A stretch of DNA of 64,000 nucleotides from Oscillospiraceae bacterium (GTDB lineage: Bacteria; Bacillota; Clostridia; Oscillospirales; Oscillospiraceae): assembly GCA_021770845.1 (NCBI GenBank), contig JAETQF010000009.1, forward strand, positions 1 through 64,000. Direction: 5' to 3'. Positions 15,916 through 25,000 of this stretch are shown here, one piece after another. The number at the start of each line of letters is the position of its first letter. Position 1 is the stretch's first letter. Both the position numbers and the translations under genes were made by a program. The notes under the pieces are model-generated. The model searched no databases and was not told the DNA's origin. It saw nothing but the letters and a program-made list of their open reading frames with translations.

Positions 15916-17766
15916 TCAGGAACGCTCCCCCCGGGAGGCCCGCCACTGGGCGATGGCCTCTAAAAAGTCCTTCCCGTACCGCTGGGCCTTCACCGCCCCC
16001 ACGCCGGACACCTCCAGGAACTCCTCCGGGGTGGCGGGCTGCCGGGCGGCCATGTCCAGCAGGGCGGCGTTGGAGAACACCACATAGGCGGGCACGCCCC
16101 CCGCCGCGGCCAGACGAGTGCGTAGGGCCCGCAGCGCCTCCAGCAGCTCCGGATCCGCCGAGGCGGGGAGGGGGGCGGCCTCCGGGCGGGGGCGGCGCTC
16201 CTCCGGCCGGGCCTTGGGGCCCGCGAAGGTCACCCGCTCCCCGTGGAACAGCACCTGGCGGGCCCGGGGCGTGGTGCGGAGGACGGGGTAGTCCGCGCCG
16301 TCCGAAAAGAGATAGCCCTGCTCCATGAGGCCGTCGATGTAGGCGCGGAGCTGGGCCCGATCCACGTCCTTCATGATCCCGTAAGTGGGCAGCTTGTCCA
16401 GCCCCAGCTGGAGCACCCGCTGCTCCCGGCTGCCCCGGAGGAGCTGGATGATCAGGGCCGTCCCCAGCCCGGAGCGGTACTGCCGCTCCACCCGGGTGAC
16501 GGCGGACAGGATCTTCTGGGACTCCACGGTGATGTCCCGCCGCTCCAGCTCCCCGGTGCAGTTGGAGCATTTGCCGCAGGAGGCCGGGGCCTCCTCCCCG
16601 AAGTACCGCAGCAGATAGGCCCGCAGGCAGCCGCTGGTTTTGCAGTAGGCGGTCATCTGCTCCAGCCGGTGGAGATCCCGCAGGCGGAGCCGCTCCCGCT
16701 CATCCGGCTCCAGCGCCTCGTTTTCCGCGGCGTTGTTGAGAAGAAACTTGGCGGTGCGCACGTCCTGCTCCGAGAACAGCAGGGCACAGTGGGCGTAGGC
16801 CCCATCCCGGCCCGCCCGGCCCGCCTCCTGGTAGTAGCTCTCCACGTCCTTGGGCATATTGTAGTGCACCACATAGCCCACGTTGGATTTGTCGATGCCC
16901 ATGCCGAAGGCGTTGGTGGCCACCATCACCCGGGCCCGGTCGTAGACGAAGTCCTCCTGGTTCTGCCGCCGCTCGCTGTCGGACAGCCCGGCGTGGTAGC
17001 GGGTGGCGGCCACCCCCTCCGCCGTCAGGGCGGTGCAGACGGACTCCACCGTCTTCCGGGTGGCGCAGTAGACGATGCCGCTCTGGTTGGGGCGCTGGGC
17101 GATAAACTGCTTTAAGTACGCCTCCTTGCTCCGGGGGCGGACGGTCTCAAAAAACAGGTTGGGCCGGTCGAAGCCGGTGGTGAGGGACAGGGGATCCTTC
17201 AGCGGGAGCAGCCGGCAGATGTCCTCCTTCACCTGATCGGTGGCGGTGGCGGTAAAGGCCCCCACCACGGGGCGGCGGGGGAGCTGCTCCAGAAACTCGG
17301 GGATCTTCAGATAGCTGGGCCGGAAGTCCTGCCCCCACTGGGAGACACAGTGGGCCTCGTCCACCGCCAGCAGGGAGATGGGCGTCTCCCGGGCCAGGGA
17401 GAGAAAGGCGGGGGCGGCCAGCCGCTCCGGCGCCACGTATAGCAGCTTGCACGCCCCCCTGCGGGCCTGCCGCAGAACATCCCGGTATTCCTCCTGGGAG
17501 AGGGTGGAGTTGAGGAAGGCGGCGGAGACGCCCGCCTGCTCCAGGGCGGCCACCTGATCCTTCATCAGGGAGATCAGGGGGGAGATCACCAGCGTGAGCC
17601 CCGGCAGCAGCAGGGCGGGGAGCTGGTAGCACACCGATTTGCCCGCCCCGGTGGGCATGACCCCCAGCACGTCCCGGCCGGCCAGCAGGGCGTCCACCAG
17701 CGCCTCCTGCCCAGGGCGGAACCGGCCGTGGCCGAAAAACCGCTTCAGGGCCTCGTATTTGTCCAT
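15916..17766 (-). CDS. recQ: ATP-dependent DNA helicase RecQ
   Basis: A 616-residue superfamily 2 3'-5' DNA helicase for recombination and replication repair. The order is: helicase core with Walker A MPTGAGKSVCYQ near 40, DEAH box LLAVDEAHCVSQWGQDFRP, motif VI YYQEAGRAGRDG near 320; RecQ-C zinc site CGKCSNC near 400; winged helix; and a C-terminal HRDC domain after a Pro/Arg-rich linker. The ATG at 17766 has AAGGGGGAG upstream; a GTG two codons earlier is an alternative. Length and architecture are standard. Confidence 0.96.
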   Translation of the reverse strand: MDKYEALKRFFGHGRFRPGQEALVDALLAGRDVLGVMPTGAGKSVCYQLPALLLPGLTLVISPLISLMKDQVAALEQAGVSAAFLNSTLSQEEYRDVLRQARRGACKLLYVAPERLAAPAFLSLARETPISLLAVDEAHCVSQWGQDFRPSYLKIPEFLEQLPRRPVVGAFTATATDQVKEDICRLLPLKDPLSLTTGFDRPNLFFETVRPRSKEAYLKQFIAQRPNQSGIVYCATRKTVESVCTALTAEGVAATRYHAGLSDSERRQNQEDFVYDRARVMVATNAFGMGIDKSNVGYVVHYNMPKDVESYYQEAGRAGRDGAYAHCALLFSEQDVRTAKFLLNNAAENEALEPDERERLRLRDLHRLEQMTAYCKTSGCLRAYLLRYFGEEAPASCGKCSNCTGELERRDITVESQKILSAVTRVERQYRSGLGTALIIQLLRGSREQRVLQLGLDKLPTYGIMKDVDRAQLRAYIDGLMEQGYLFSDGADYPVLRTTPRARQVLFHGERVTFAGPKARPEERRPRPEAAPLPASADPELLEALRALRTRLAAAGGVPAYVVFSNAALLDMAARQPATPEEFLEVSGVGAVKAQRYGKDFLEAIAQWRASRGERS

Positions 17767-17911
17767 GGCCACTCCCCCTTCCAGCTTGATAGGGCCATTA
17801 TACTACACTGCTCCAGACGGGACAAGGGCCGAAGTCCCGCTGTCCTCCTTGCCCCAAACCAAAATAGAACAAGGACGCGCCGCAGGCGAAGCCAAGGCGC
17901 AATGCCCTTCC

Positions 17912-18032
17912 GCCGCCCGCAGGGCGGCCCATCCGCGAGCCCAGCGCAGCGGGTCGCGGATGGAAGCGAAGAAATTCCCACCAGAGCGCAGTTTTCGCCG
18001 CAGGCGGAAACGGAGCGGTGGTGGGAATTTCT
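17912..18032. repeat. Three abutting palindromes downstream of tRNA-Arg
   Basis: Three inverted repeats follow each other: GCCGCCC/GGGCGGC (17912-17928), CCATCCGCGA/TCGCGGATGG (17929-17963) and AGAAATTCCCACCA/TGGTGGGAATTTCT (17970-18032), the last with a nested TTTCGCC/GGCGGAAA. They fill the gap between the recQ start and the 3' end of tRNA-Arg. The last could terminate the tRNA transcript, but the chain looks more like a composite repeat element. The remaining 17767-17911 stretch shows no gene. Confidence 0.7.
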
Positions 18033-18036
18033 GAGC

Positions 18037-18113
18037 TGGCACCCCGAACTGGATTCGAACCAGCGGCCTTCCGCTTAGGAGGCGGACGCTCTATCCAACT
18101 GAGCTATCGGGGC
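18037..18113 (-). tRNA. tRNA-Arg, anticodon CCT
   Basis: The minus strand folds as a complete cloverleaf: acceptor GCCCCGA/TCGGGGT (a G-T closing pair), D-arm GCTC/GAGC, anticodon stem TCCGC/GCGGA with loop CTCCTAA (anticodon CCT, reading AGG) and T-arm with loop TTCGAAT. The terminal CCA is encoded (18037-18039). Confidence 0.97.
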
Positions 18114-18132
18114 ACATTGTAACAACTCCCCT

Positions 18133-18161
18133 ATTGTACCCAATTTTTCCTCCTATGTCAA
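18133..18161 (-). promoter_or_regulatory. tRNA-Arg promoter
   Basis: On the minus strand TTGACA (18161-18156) and TACAAT (18138-18133) are spaced by 17 nt, about 20 nt upstream of the mature tRNA 5' end. Confidence 0.85.
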
Positions 18162-18212
18162 TGCGGCACAAGAAAAAATTCAAAATGGCGCGGATTTCTT
18201 TCGTTCCGACGG

Positions 18213-18241
18213 TTGCAATTAACACGGAGCAGGGATATAAT
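18213..18241 (+). promoter_or_regulatory. typA promoter
   Basis: TTGCAA (18213-18218) and TATAAT (18236-18241) are 17 nt apart, 50 nt before the typA ATG. Confidence 0.8.
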
Positions 18242-18290
18242 AATAAGCCGTATTTCAAGGAAAATCCAGATTGAGATAGAGGGTACAGCT

Positions 18291-20120
18291 ATGCGAAACG
18301 AGAAATTAAGGAATATTGCCATCATCGCCCACGTGGATCACGGCAAAACCACCCTGGTGGACGAGATGCTCAAGCAGGGCGGCATCTACCGGGAGAACCA
18401 GGCCACCGTGGATCGCGTCATGGACTCCAACGATTTGGAGCGGGAGCGGGGCATCACCATCCTGGCCAAGAACACCGCCGTCCATTATAAGGATACCAAG
18501 ATCAACATCGTGGACACCCCGGGCCACGCCGACTTCGGCGGCGAGGTGGAACGCATCCTGAAGATGGTGAACGGCGTCATCCTGCTGGTGGACGCCGCCG
18601 AGGGCCCCATGCCCCAGACCCGCTTCGTGCTGTCCAAGGCCCTGGAGCTGGGCCACAAGGTCATCGTGGTGGTGAACAAGATCGACCGCCCCGACCAGCG
18701 CATCCACGAGGTCATGGACGAGGTGCTGGAGCTGCTGCTGGATCTGAACGCCACCGACGAGCAGTTCGAGTCGCCCACTTTGTTCTGCTCCGGGCGGCAG
18801 GGCACCGCCAGCTACTCCCCCGACGTGCCCGGCACCGACCTGGTGCCCCTGTTTGAGACCATCCTGGACTATATCCCCGCCCCGGAGTGCGACCCGGACG
18901 CCCCCTTCCAGATGCTGGCGTCCTCCATCGATTACAACGAGTTCGTGGGCCGCATCGCCGTGGGCCGCATCGAGCGGGGCACCGTCAAGCAGAACCAGGA
19001 GATCGTGGTGTGCAACTACCACAGCCCGGACGAGGCCCCCAGGAAGGCCAAGGCCACTGCCCTCTACACCTTCGACGGCTTGGCCCGTACCCCCGTCGCC
19101 GAGGCCAAGGCGGGGGAGATCATCGCCATGAGCGGCATCGGGGACATCACCATCGGGGACACGGTGTGCGCCCCCTCCAACCCCGAGCCCATCGAGTTTG
19201 TGAAGATCTCCGCCCCCACCCTGGAGATGACCTTCTCCGTCAACGACTCCCCCTTCGCCGGACGGGAGGGCAAGTACGTCACCAGCCGCCAGCTCCGGGA
19301 TCGTCTGTTCCGGGAGACACTGAAGGACGTGTCCCTGCGGGTCACCGAGATGGAGAACTACACCGACGCCTTCAACGTGGCTGGGCGGGGGGAGATGTCC
19401 CTGTCCATCCTCATTGAAACCATGCGCCGGGAGGGGTACGAGTTCCAGGTGTCGCCCCCCCGTGTGGTGTACCAGGAGGTGGAGGGCAAGAAATGCGAGC
19501 CCATCGAGCGGGTGGTCATCGACGTGCCCGCCGACTGCGTGGGTGCCGTCATGGAGAAGCTGGGGGCCCGGAAGGGCGAGTTCCTGTCCATGGATCCCGT
19601 GGGCAGCCGCACCAAGCTGGAGTTTTTGGTGCCCTCCCGGGGCCTGTTCGGCTACCGCAACGAGTTTTTGACCGACACCAAGGGCGAGGGCATCATGGCC
19701 TCCGTCTTTGAGAAGTACGCCCCCTTCAAGGGGGATATCCAGCGCCGGAACACCGGCTCCCTGGTGGCCCACGAGCAGGGCGAGTCGGTGACCTACGGCC
19801 TGTTCGCCGCCCAGGAGCGGGGGGCGCTGTTCATCGGCGCGGGGGTGCCCGTGTACGAGGGCATGGTGGTGGGGGTGTGCCCCAAGATGGAGGACATCAC
19901 CGTCAACGTGTGCAAGAAGAAGCAGCTCACCAATATGCGGGCCAGCGGCAGCGACGAGGCCCTGCGGCTGGTGCCCCCCAAGTCCATGAGCCTGGAGCAG
20001 TGCCTGGAGTTCCTGGCGGACGACGAGCTGCTGGAGGTCACGCCGGAAAACCTGCGCCTGCGCAAGCGCATTTTGAACCACGAGAAGCGCATGAAGGCCC
20101 TCAAGGGCGGCAAAGCATAA
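18291..20120 (+). CDS. typA: Ribosome-associated GTPase TypA/BipA
   Basis: A 609-residue translational GTPase of the EF-G family that assists 50S assembly and stress adaptation. G-domain motifs are [12 protein letters not shown] (G1), RGITI (G2), [12 protein letters not shown] (G3) and NKID (G4). Domains II, III and V and the TypA-specific C-terminal domain follow, with [20 protein letters not shown] near the middle. The ATG at 18291 has AGAGGG 7 nt upstream; the longer frame to 18213 would start inside the promoter. Length is standard. Confidence 0.97.
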   Translation: MRNEKLRNIAIIAHVDHGKTTLVDEMLKQGGIYRENQATVDRVMDSNDLERERGITILAKNTAVHYKDTKINIVDTPGHADFGGEVERILKMVNGVILLVDAAEGPMPQTRFVLSKALELGHKVIVVVNKIDRPDQRIHEVMDEVLELLLDLNATDEQFESPTLFCSGRQGTASYSPDVPGTDLVPLFETILDYIPAPECDPDAPFQMLASSIDYNEFVGRIAVGRIERGTVKQNQEIVVCNYHSPDEAPRKAKATALYTFDGLARTPVAEAKAGEIIAMSGIGDITIGDTVCAPSNPEPIEFVKISAPTLEMTFSVNDSPFAGREGKYVTSRQLRDRLFRETLKDVSLRVTEMENYTDAFNVAGRGEMSLSILIETMRREGYEFQVSPPRVVYQEVEGKKCEPIERVVIDVPADCVGAVMEKLGARKGEFLSMDPVGSRTKLEFLVPSRGLFGYRNEFLTDTKGEGIMASVFEKYAPFKGDIQRRNTGSLVAHEQGESVTYGLFAAQERGALFIGAGVPVYEGMVVGVCPKMEDITVNVCKKKQLTNMRASGSDEALRLVPPKSMSLEQCLEFLADDELLEVTPENLRLRKRILNHEKRMKALKGGKA

Positions 20121-20125
20121 AAAGA

Positions 20126-20165
20126 AGAACTCCTCCCCGCCGCCGGCGGGGAGGAGTTCTTTTAT
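20126..20165. terminator. Bidirectional terminator between typA and the XpaC-like gene
   Basis: A 16-bp perfect stem AGAACTCCTCCCCGCC/GGCGGGGAGGAGTTCT with a 3-nt loop has A-rich sequence on one side and T-rich on the other, so it can serve both convergent genes. Confidence 0.92.
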
Positions 20166-21595
20166 AATGTCATGGTAATGCCGCCCTCGTCGGACAGTCC
20201 GTCCTTCTTGAGCATATTCTCCAGCACCTCCACGTCGGACGTGATGTCCATGGCGTCGTCCTGGAACAGCTTGTCGAGCTGCTTCTCGAACCCGGACACC
20301 ACCTGATCCATCATGTCCTCAATGCGCTTCTTGGCGGCGGAGATGTTCTCCCCCTCGATGCCCTGGGCGTCCAGCTGGGCGTAGGCCCGGAGGATCTTCA
20401 GGGTGGTGGGCAGGTAGTAGTTCAGGAAGGTGCGCAGCTGCCCCTCCTTGTTGGGGTGGGACTTCTGGTAGTTGAGGATCTTGCCGGTGATCTCCTCGAT
20501 GCGGTCGATCTTGGCGCTCATGGCCGCGTCGGGGATCTGGTCGTTCACCTGGCGGATCTCCCGGAGGATGTCGTCCTCCCGGGCGGCGGCCTGCTGGGCG
20601 GTCTCCTCGGGGGGCGCCTCCCGGCGGGGTTCCGGGGCGTGGTAGCCCATCTCGGTGAGGAACAGCTTGCCCTCCGCCAGATCCAGGTAGCCGGTGGGCA
20701 GGATGCCCTTGGCCAGCATCCGCCGCAGATCCTTGCACAGCTTGCCCACGGACACGTCGAAGGCGGCGGCCATGGGGGCCAGGGACACCTCCCGGTTGGC
20801 GCCGATGTAGGCCAGGTAGTTGAGGTAGCGCTCGCTGCGGCGGTTCATGCCGATGCCGGTGAACAGCATGGAAAGCCCCCCCGCCAAGAACATCAGGCAG
20901 GCCAGCACGCCTATCAGCATATCGCTATAAGGATATTGGAGAAACTCAATGCCGGTGGCCACAGTGCCCAGGGCGAAGATGCCGGACATAATACTGCCGC
21001 CGATGATAAGCCCCGTGCCATCCTTGCCCTCTTTTTTGAGCTTGCGGCGCTTGTTCTCCGCCGGATCCCGCACATTCCAGCTGTCGGGCTGGGCCTTCTG
21101 CTCCCAGGGCTCCGCCTTGGGCTGGGCCTGCTTCTTCTGCTGGGATTGGCCGTACTGATAGGCGGTTCCTGCCTGGGTCTGCCGCTTTGCGCCCTCCTGG
21201 GCCTGCCGGGCGGCTGCCGCCGCGGCGTCGGCGTTCTGCTGGAAGAACTGCTGGGCGGTAGTCTTGGCCTGGCCGGCGGCCCGCTTGGCCTCTTGCTTGT
21301 AGCGGTTTTTCTGGGCGGCGTCCATGTTCGCCAGCTTGCGGATCAGCCAAATTACTGCAATGAGCTTGGTGACCCACGAGGGGATCAGGAAAAGCACCCC
21401 GATGCCGACCCACTCGCCCCAGTCGTCCTTTTTTGGAGGGCGCTGCCCGCCGGGAGCGGTTCCCCGGCCCGAGCGGTCGCTGTAGCTGTATTTGTAGTTA
21501 TATCCGTAGTTGTATCCCTGCTGCCCCTGCTGGCTGGGGCCGGAGCCGCTCTGGGCTCCCTTGTCCTCGGGATCGTAACCGTAGTTGTCCGCCAT
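20162..21595 (-). CDS. XpaC-like membrane protein (5-bromo-4-chloroindolyl phosphate hydrolysis family)
   Basis: A 477-residue protein. A Gly/Tyr/Gln-rich N-terminus (1-58) precedes a hydrophobic segment (about 62-86), an Ala/Gln-rich coiled-coil stretch (95-170), two further helices (about 195-245) and a helical C-terminus with KIDRIEEITGKILNYQKSHP and FLNYYLPTTLKILRAYAQLD, which matches the XpaC family. XpaC homologues often pair with TelA-type toxic-anion proteins, but no telA is nearby. Despite the family name, an enzymatic role is not established. It has its own promoter at 21649-21677. Confidence 0.85.
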   Translation of the reverse strand: MADNYGYDPEDKGAQSGSGPSQQGQQGYNYGYNYKYSYSDRSGRGTAPGGQRPPKKDDWGEWVGIGVLFLIPSWVTKLIAVIWLIRKLANMDAAQKNRYKQEAKRAAGQAKTTAQQFFQQNADAAAAAARQAQEGAKRQTQAGTAYQYGQSQQKKQAQPKAEPWEQKAQPDSWNVRDPAENKRRKLKKEGKDGTGLIIGGSIMSGIFALGTVATGIEFLQYPYSDMLIGVLACLMFLAGGLSMLFTGIGMNRRSERYLNYLAYIGANREVSLAPMAAAFDVSVGKLCKDLRRMLAKGILPTGYLDLAEGKLFLTEMGYHAPEPRREAPPEETAQQAAAREDDILREIRQVNDQIPDAAMSAKIDRIEEITGKILNYQKSHPNKEGQLRTFLNYYLPTTLKILRAYAQLDAQGIEGENISAAKKRIEDMMDQVVSGFEKQLDKLFQDDAMDITSDVEVLENMLKKDGLSDEGGITMTL

Positions 21596-21648
21596 CGTCC
21601 TGTTCCCTCCCGGAGCCGCCCCGCGGAGTGGGCGCTCAGATGGGATCT

Positions 21649-21677
21649 ATTATATACGTTCCGGGGGCCGGTGTAAA
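21649..21677 (-). promoter_or_regulatory. Promoter of the XpaC-like gene
   Basis: On the minus strand TTTACA (21677-21672) and TATAAT (21654-21649) are 17 nt apart. Confidence 0.8.
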
Positions 21678-21729
21678 TAAGGAAACCTTTAATTTTTTAT
21701 GGAGATTTCCGGGGACGCGCCGCCGGGGC

Positions 21730-21758
21730 TTTTCATCCTGGCCGTCTTATGGTACAAT
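21730..21758 (+). promoter_or_regulatory. Probable promoter of the DUF5655-like gene
   Basis: TTTTCA (21730-21735) and TACAAT (21753-21758) are 17 nt apart, and the start codon is 20 nt further on. The -35 box is weak. Confidence 0.55.
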
Positions 21759-21777
21759 TTTTGCCGGAGGGATGAAA

Positions 21778-22173
21778 ATGAAGCTTCCGGAGCATTATGA
21801 GAGCGACGTGCTCTTTTTCTTCGACGGCAGGCCGGACGCCCTGGCCCTGTACCAGGCCCTGGCGGAGGGGCTGGAGCGGGTGGCGCCGGAGGCGTCGGTG
21901 AAGGTGCAGAAAAGCCAGATCAGCTTTTACGACGGGGGGCTGTTTGCCATGGCCTCCCTGCCCAGGCGGAAGCGGGATCCCGGCCTAATGGTGAGCTTCG
22001 GCCTGGGACGCCGGGAGTCCTCCCCCCGGATTGCGGTGGCGGTGGAGCCCTACCCGGGCCGCTGGATCCACCACGTCCCGGTGACGGCGGAGGAGCAGCT
22101 GGACGGTGAACTGCTGGGCTGGCTGCGGGAGGCCCGGGATTTCTGCCGCGCGAAGGGCAGGGGCAAGCCTTGA
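21778..22173 (+). CDS. DUF5655-like protein
   Basis: A 131-residue soluble protein opening MKLPEHYESDVLFFFDGRPDALALYQALAEGL, with KVQKSQISFYDGGLFAMASLP and a WIHHVPVTAEEQLDGELLGWL segment, resembling the DUF5655 family (often annotated as DNA-transport or modification-linked, function unproven). The ATG at 21778 has GGAGG 7 nt upstream; another ATG at 21772 is too close to that site. It precedes cinA by 57 nt and may be cotranscribed with it. Confidence 0.75.
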   Translation: MKLPEHYESDVLFFFDGRPDALALYQALAEGLERVAPEASVKVQKSQISFYDGGLFAMASLPRRKRDPGLMVSFGLGRRESSPRIAVAVEPYPGRWIHHVPVTAEEQLDGELLGWLREARDFCRAKGRGKP

Positions 22174-22230
22174 CTTACCGCCGTCCAAGGAATAAAATGA
22201 AGGAAGCAACCAACCAAAGGGGGCAAGACC

Positions 22231-23520
22231 ATGAGCCATACCGTAGAGATCCTGTCCGTGGGCACCGAGCTGCTGCTGGGCAACATCGTCAACTCGGACG
22301 CCCAGGCCCTGAGCCGGGAACTGTCCGGCCTGGGGCTGAATGTGCTGTACCACTCGGTGGTGGGGGACAACCCGGGGCGGCTGAAGGCGGCCGTGGAGCT
22401 GGCCCGGAGCCGGGCGGACGTCATCGTCACCACCGGGGGGCTGGGCCCCACCTGCGACGACCTCACCAAGCAGACGCTGGCGGAGTGCTTCGGCAAGGCC
22501 CTGATCTATCACCCGGAATGCGCGGAGGGGATCCGCTGCTTCTTCCGCCGGATGGGGAAGGAGATGACGGACAACAACCTCCAGCAGGCGTACCTGCCCG
22601 AGGGCTGCGAGATTTTGGACAACGACTGGGGCACCGCCCCCGGCTGCGCCTTTGAGGCGGACGGCACCTATGTGGTGATGCTGCCCGGGCCGCCCCGGGA
22701 GTGCCTGCCCATGTTCCGGGAGCGGGCTGTGCCCTGGCTGGCGAGGCTCAGCGAAGGGGTGATCCGCTCCCGCACCCTGCGGGTGTTCGGCCTGGGGGAG
22801 TCGGCGGTGGAAAGCCTCCTCCGGGACAGAATGAACGAATTGACCAACCCCACCCTGGCCCCCTACGCCAAGGAGGGGGAGGTGGAGCTGCGGATCACCG
22901 CCAAGGCGGAGACAGAAGAAGCGGCGGACGCCCTCATCGCCCCGGTGGAGGGGGAGATCCGCGCCCTGCTGGGGGATCTGGTGTACGGCGCGGACGTGTC
23001 CGGCCTGGAGCAGGTGGTGCTGGAGGGGGCCCGGGATCGGGGCCTCACCCTGGGCACGGCGGAGAGCTGCACCGGGGGGCTCATCGCGAAACGGATCACC
23101 GACGTGCCCGGGTCGGCGTCGGCCTTTCTGGGCGGCGTGGTGAGCTATCACTGCGAGGTAAAGGCGGGGCTGCTGGGGGTGTCCCAGGCCCTGCTGGACG
23201 AGAAGGGGGCGGTATGCGCCCAGGTGGCGGAGCAGATGGCCCAGGGGGCCCGGAGGGCGCTGGGCTGCGATCTGGCGGTGTCCGTCACCGGGGTGGCGGG
23301 CCCCGACCCGGATGAGCGGGGCAACCCGGTGGGGCTGGTGTACACCGGCCTGGCCGCCCCGGACGGCTGCTGGGTGAAGAAGCTGAACCTGGCCTCTCCG
23401 GGGACGCGGCGGGATCGGATCCGCACCCTGGCGGCCAACCACGCCCTGGACATGGCCCGGCGGTGGCTGGCGGGGCTGGAGCCCACGGGGCAGGACGCCC
23501 AGCGTAACTGGACGGATTAA
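22231..23520 (+). CDS. cinA: CinA-like nicotinamide-nucleotide amidase/competence protein
   Basis: A 429-residue two-domain protein. The N-terminal molybdopterin-binding-like domain (1-170) has EILSVGTELLLGNIVNSD and TTGGLGPTCDDLTKQ. The C-terminal domain (about 265-425) has GTAESCTGGLIAKR and SVTGVAGPDPDERGNPVGLV, the NMN deamidase signatures. Bacterial members recycle nicotinamide mononucleotide or hydrolyse ADP-ribose; the competence link is historical. AAGGGGG lies 8 nt before the ATG. A recA gene, often next to cinA, is absent here. Confidence 0.95.
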   Translation: MSHTVEILSVGTELLLGNIVNSDAQALSRELSGLGLNVLYHSVVGDNPGRLKAAVELARSRADVIVTTGGLGPTCDDLTKQTLAECFGKALIYHPECAEGIRCFFRRMGKEMTDNNLQQAYLPEGCEILDNDWGTAPGCAFEADGTYVVMLPGPPRECLPMFRERAVPWLARLSEGVIRSRTLRVFGLGESAVESLLRDRMNELTNPTLAPYAKEGEVELRITAKAETEEAADALIAPVEGEIRALLGDLVYGADVSGLEQVVLEGARDRGLTLGTAESCTGGLIAKRITDVPGSASAFLGGVVSYHCEVKAGLLGVSQALLDEKGAVCAQVAEQMAQGARRALGCDLAVSVTGVAGPDPDERGNPVGLVYTGLAAPDGCWVKKLNLASPGTRRDRIRTLAANHALDMARRWLAGLEPTGQDAQRNWTD

Positions 23521-23542
23521 AGCAGGGAAGGGGGAGGCTGGG

Positions 23543-24694
23543 ATGAAGGGCTGGAAAAAGAGGCTGCTGGCGGCGGCGCTGTGCGCGCTGGCGCTGCTGG
23601 GCTTTGCCGTGCCCGCCTCCGGCGCGGGGGGCACGGTGTACCTCATGGCGGTGAACGAGAAGGTGCTGGACACCACGGTGGAGAATATGCCCGCCATCAT
23701 GGGCGGCGTGCTCTACGTGCCCTACACCATGCTGTCCATCCGGGACAGCGGCATCAACCTGGGGGTGAGCGCCCTGTACAGCACCACCCGGCGGACGCTG
23801 CTGGTGTCCAACGGGCAGATCGGCGTGGTGTTCGACACCCAGGGCAACACCGCCCAGGATCTCCAGGGGAACCCGGTGGCCGCCCGGGCCATGGTGCGCA
23901 ATTCCATGATCTTCGTGCCCATCGACTGGCTGTGCAGCTATTTCGGCACCATCAGCTGTTCCCGGGTGCGCACGCCCTACGGCACCCTGATCCGGGTGAC
24001 CAACGGGGCGGTGGTGCTACGGGATCTGGACTTTGTGGACGCGGCGGGGGGGCAGCTGGAGGAGAAGCAGCGCAACTATCTGGCCTCCATCGCCCCGCCC
24101 CCTGACACGCCCGCCCCCACCTCCCCCCCGGGCCCCGCCAATCCGGGCCCCTCCGGGGAGCCGTCGGCGCCGCCCCTCCAGGCGGAGGTGCTGCTGGCCC
24201 TGCGCTGGGGAGAGCAGGGGGCGGAGATGGCGGCCCAGCTGGAGGGCCGGGGAGAGCGGGCGCTGATCCTCTTTCCCTGGGACAGCCTGAAGGACAATGA
24301 CGACGCCGTCCGGCGGGCCGCGGCGGCGGGCCACACGGTTGGCCTGCTCCTCACCGGGGAGACGGTGGAGGACTGCCTGGATCAGGGCCTGGAGGGCCGT
24401 CGCCGGCTGGCGGAGATCGCCCGGTGCCCCGTCCTGGTGGCCAGCGCCCCGGCGCTGGACGGGGAGGGGCGGGACGCCCTGGCCCGGGAGGGCTGGGCCC
24501 TGTGGACGCCGGAGCTGTCCGGGGAGAACTTCCGCACCGCCGCGGCTCTGATCGGGGCGCTGGATTCCCGGCAGCCCAACCGGGTGGAGCTGGACTGCGG
24601 CCCCGGCGGGGAGGCGTTTCTGCGGGGACTGCTGGCCGCCCTGGACAGGGAGGACTGCCAGGTGCGGCAGGCCACGGCCCCGGCACTGAGTTGA
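23543..24694 (+). CDS. Secreted stalk-domain protein with a C-terminal deacetylase-like region
   Basis: A 383-residue exported protein. The signal peptide is MKGWKKRLLAAALCALALLGFAVPASGA. Residues 30-165 resemble the copper amine oxidase-like N-terminal (stalk) domain common in Clostridia, with a VPYTMLSIRDSGINLG motif and a second VPIDWLCSYF repeat. A Pro-rich linker (about 180-215) leads to a region with RALILFPWDSLKDNDDAVRRAAAAGHTVGLLLTG that recalls a NodB-like fold but lacks visible metal ligands. It is close behind cinA and followed by a terminator. It may bind cell wall; no activity can be assigned. Confidence 0.75.
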   Translation: MKGWKKRLLAAALCALALLGFAVPASGAGGTVYLMAVNEKVLDTTVENMPAIMGGVLYVPYTMLSIRDSGINLGVSALYSTTRRTLLVSNGQIGVVFDTQGNTAQDLQGNPVAARAMVRNSMIFVPIDWLCSYFGTISCSRVRTPYGTLIRVTNGAVVLRDLDFVDAAGGQLEEKQRNYLASIAPPPDTPAPTSPPGPANPGPSGEPSAPPLQAEVLLALRWGEQGAEMAAQLEGRGERALILFPWDSLKDNDDAVRRAAAAGHTVGLLLTGETVEDCLDQGLEGRRRLAEIARCPVLVASAPALDGEGRDALAREGWALWTPELSGENFRTAAALIGALDSRQPNRVELDCGPGGEAFLRGLLAALDREDCQVRQATAPALS

Positions 24695-24730
24695 AAAACC
24701 CGCCCGCTCCCTGGGGAGCGGGCGGGTTTT
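24695..24730 (+). terminator. Rho-independent terminator
   Basis: AAAACCCGCCCGCTCC pairs with GGGAGCGGGCGGGTTTT around a short loop, immediately after the stop of the stalk-domain gene. Confidence 0.92.
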
Positions 24731-24758
24731 CGCGTGAAATTCACCAGCGGCGGAGGGC

Positions 24759-24900
24759 TCACAGGGCGATCTGCACCTTGAACCACCCGTCCTCCGCCCG
24801 GAACTGGCACACCGCCCCGTTCTTTTCCGCAAAGGCCACGATGGAGCGCACCCCGACGCCGTGCCCGGGCCGCTCCGACGGGGGCAGGCCCCGGGGCGGC
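24759..24900 (-). pseudogene. Remnant of a GHKL-domain sensor histidine kinase
   Basis: On the minus strand, about 45 codons ending at a stop read LPPSERPGHGVGVRSIVAFA followed by EKNGAVCQFRAEDGWFKV. This is the C-terminal G2 box and final strands of AgrC/CitA-like GHKL kinases. No upstream kinase sequence is found: beyond 24900 the frame is AT-rich and unrelated. The piece therefore looks like the tail of a deleted two-component gene. Confidence 0.65.
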
Positions 24901-25000
24901 GGGACAATAATTATTTTCGGCGTTTCCCCGGGAACAAAACCGGGGGAATTTTCCTGCCGCGTTTCCGGATTGTGTATGTAAGAATTTGCCAAAGCGTGGA

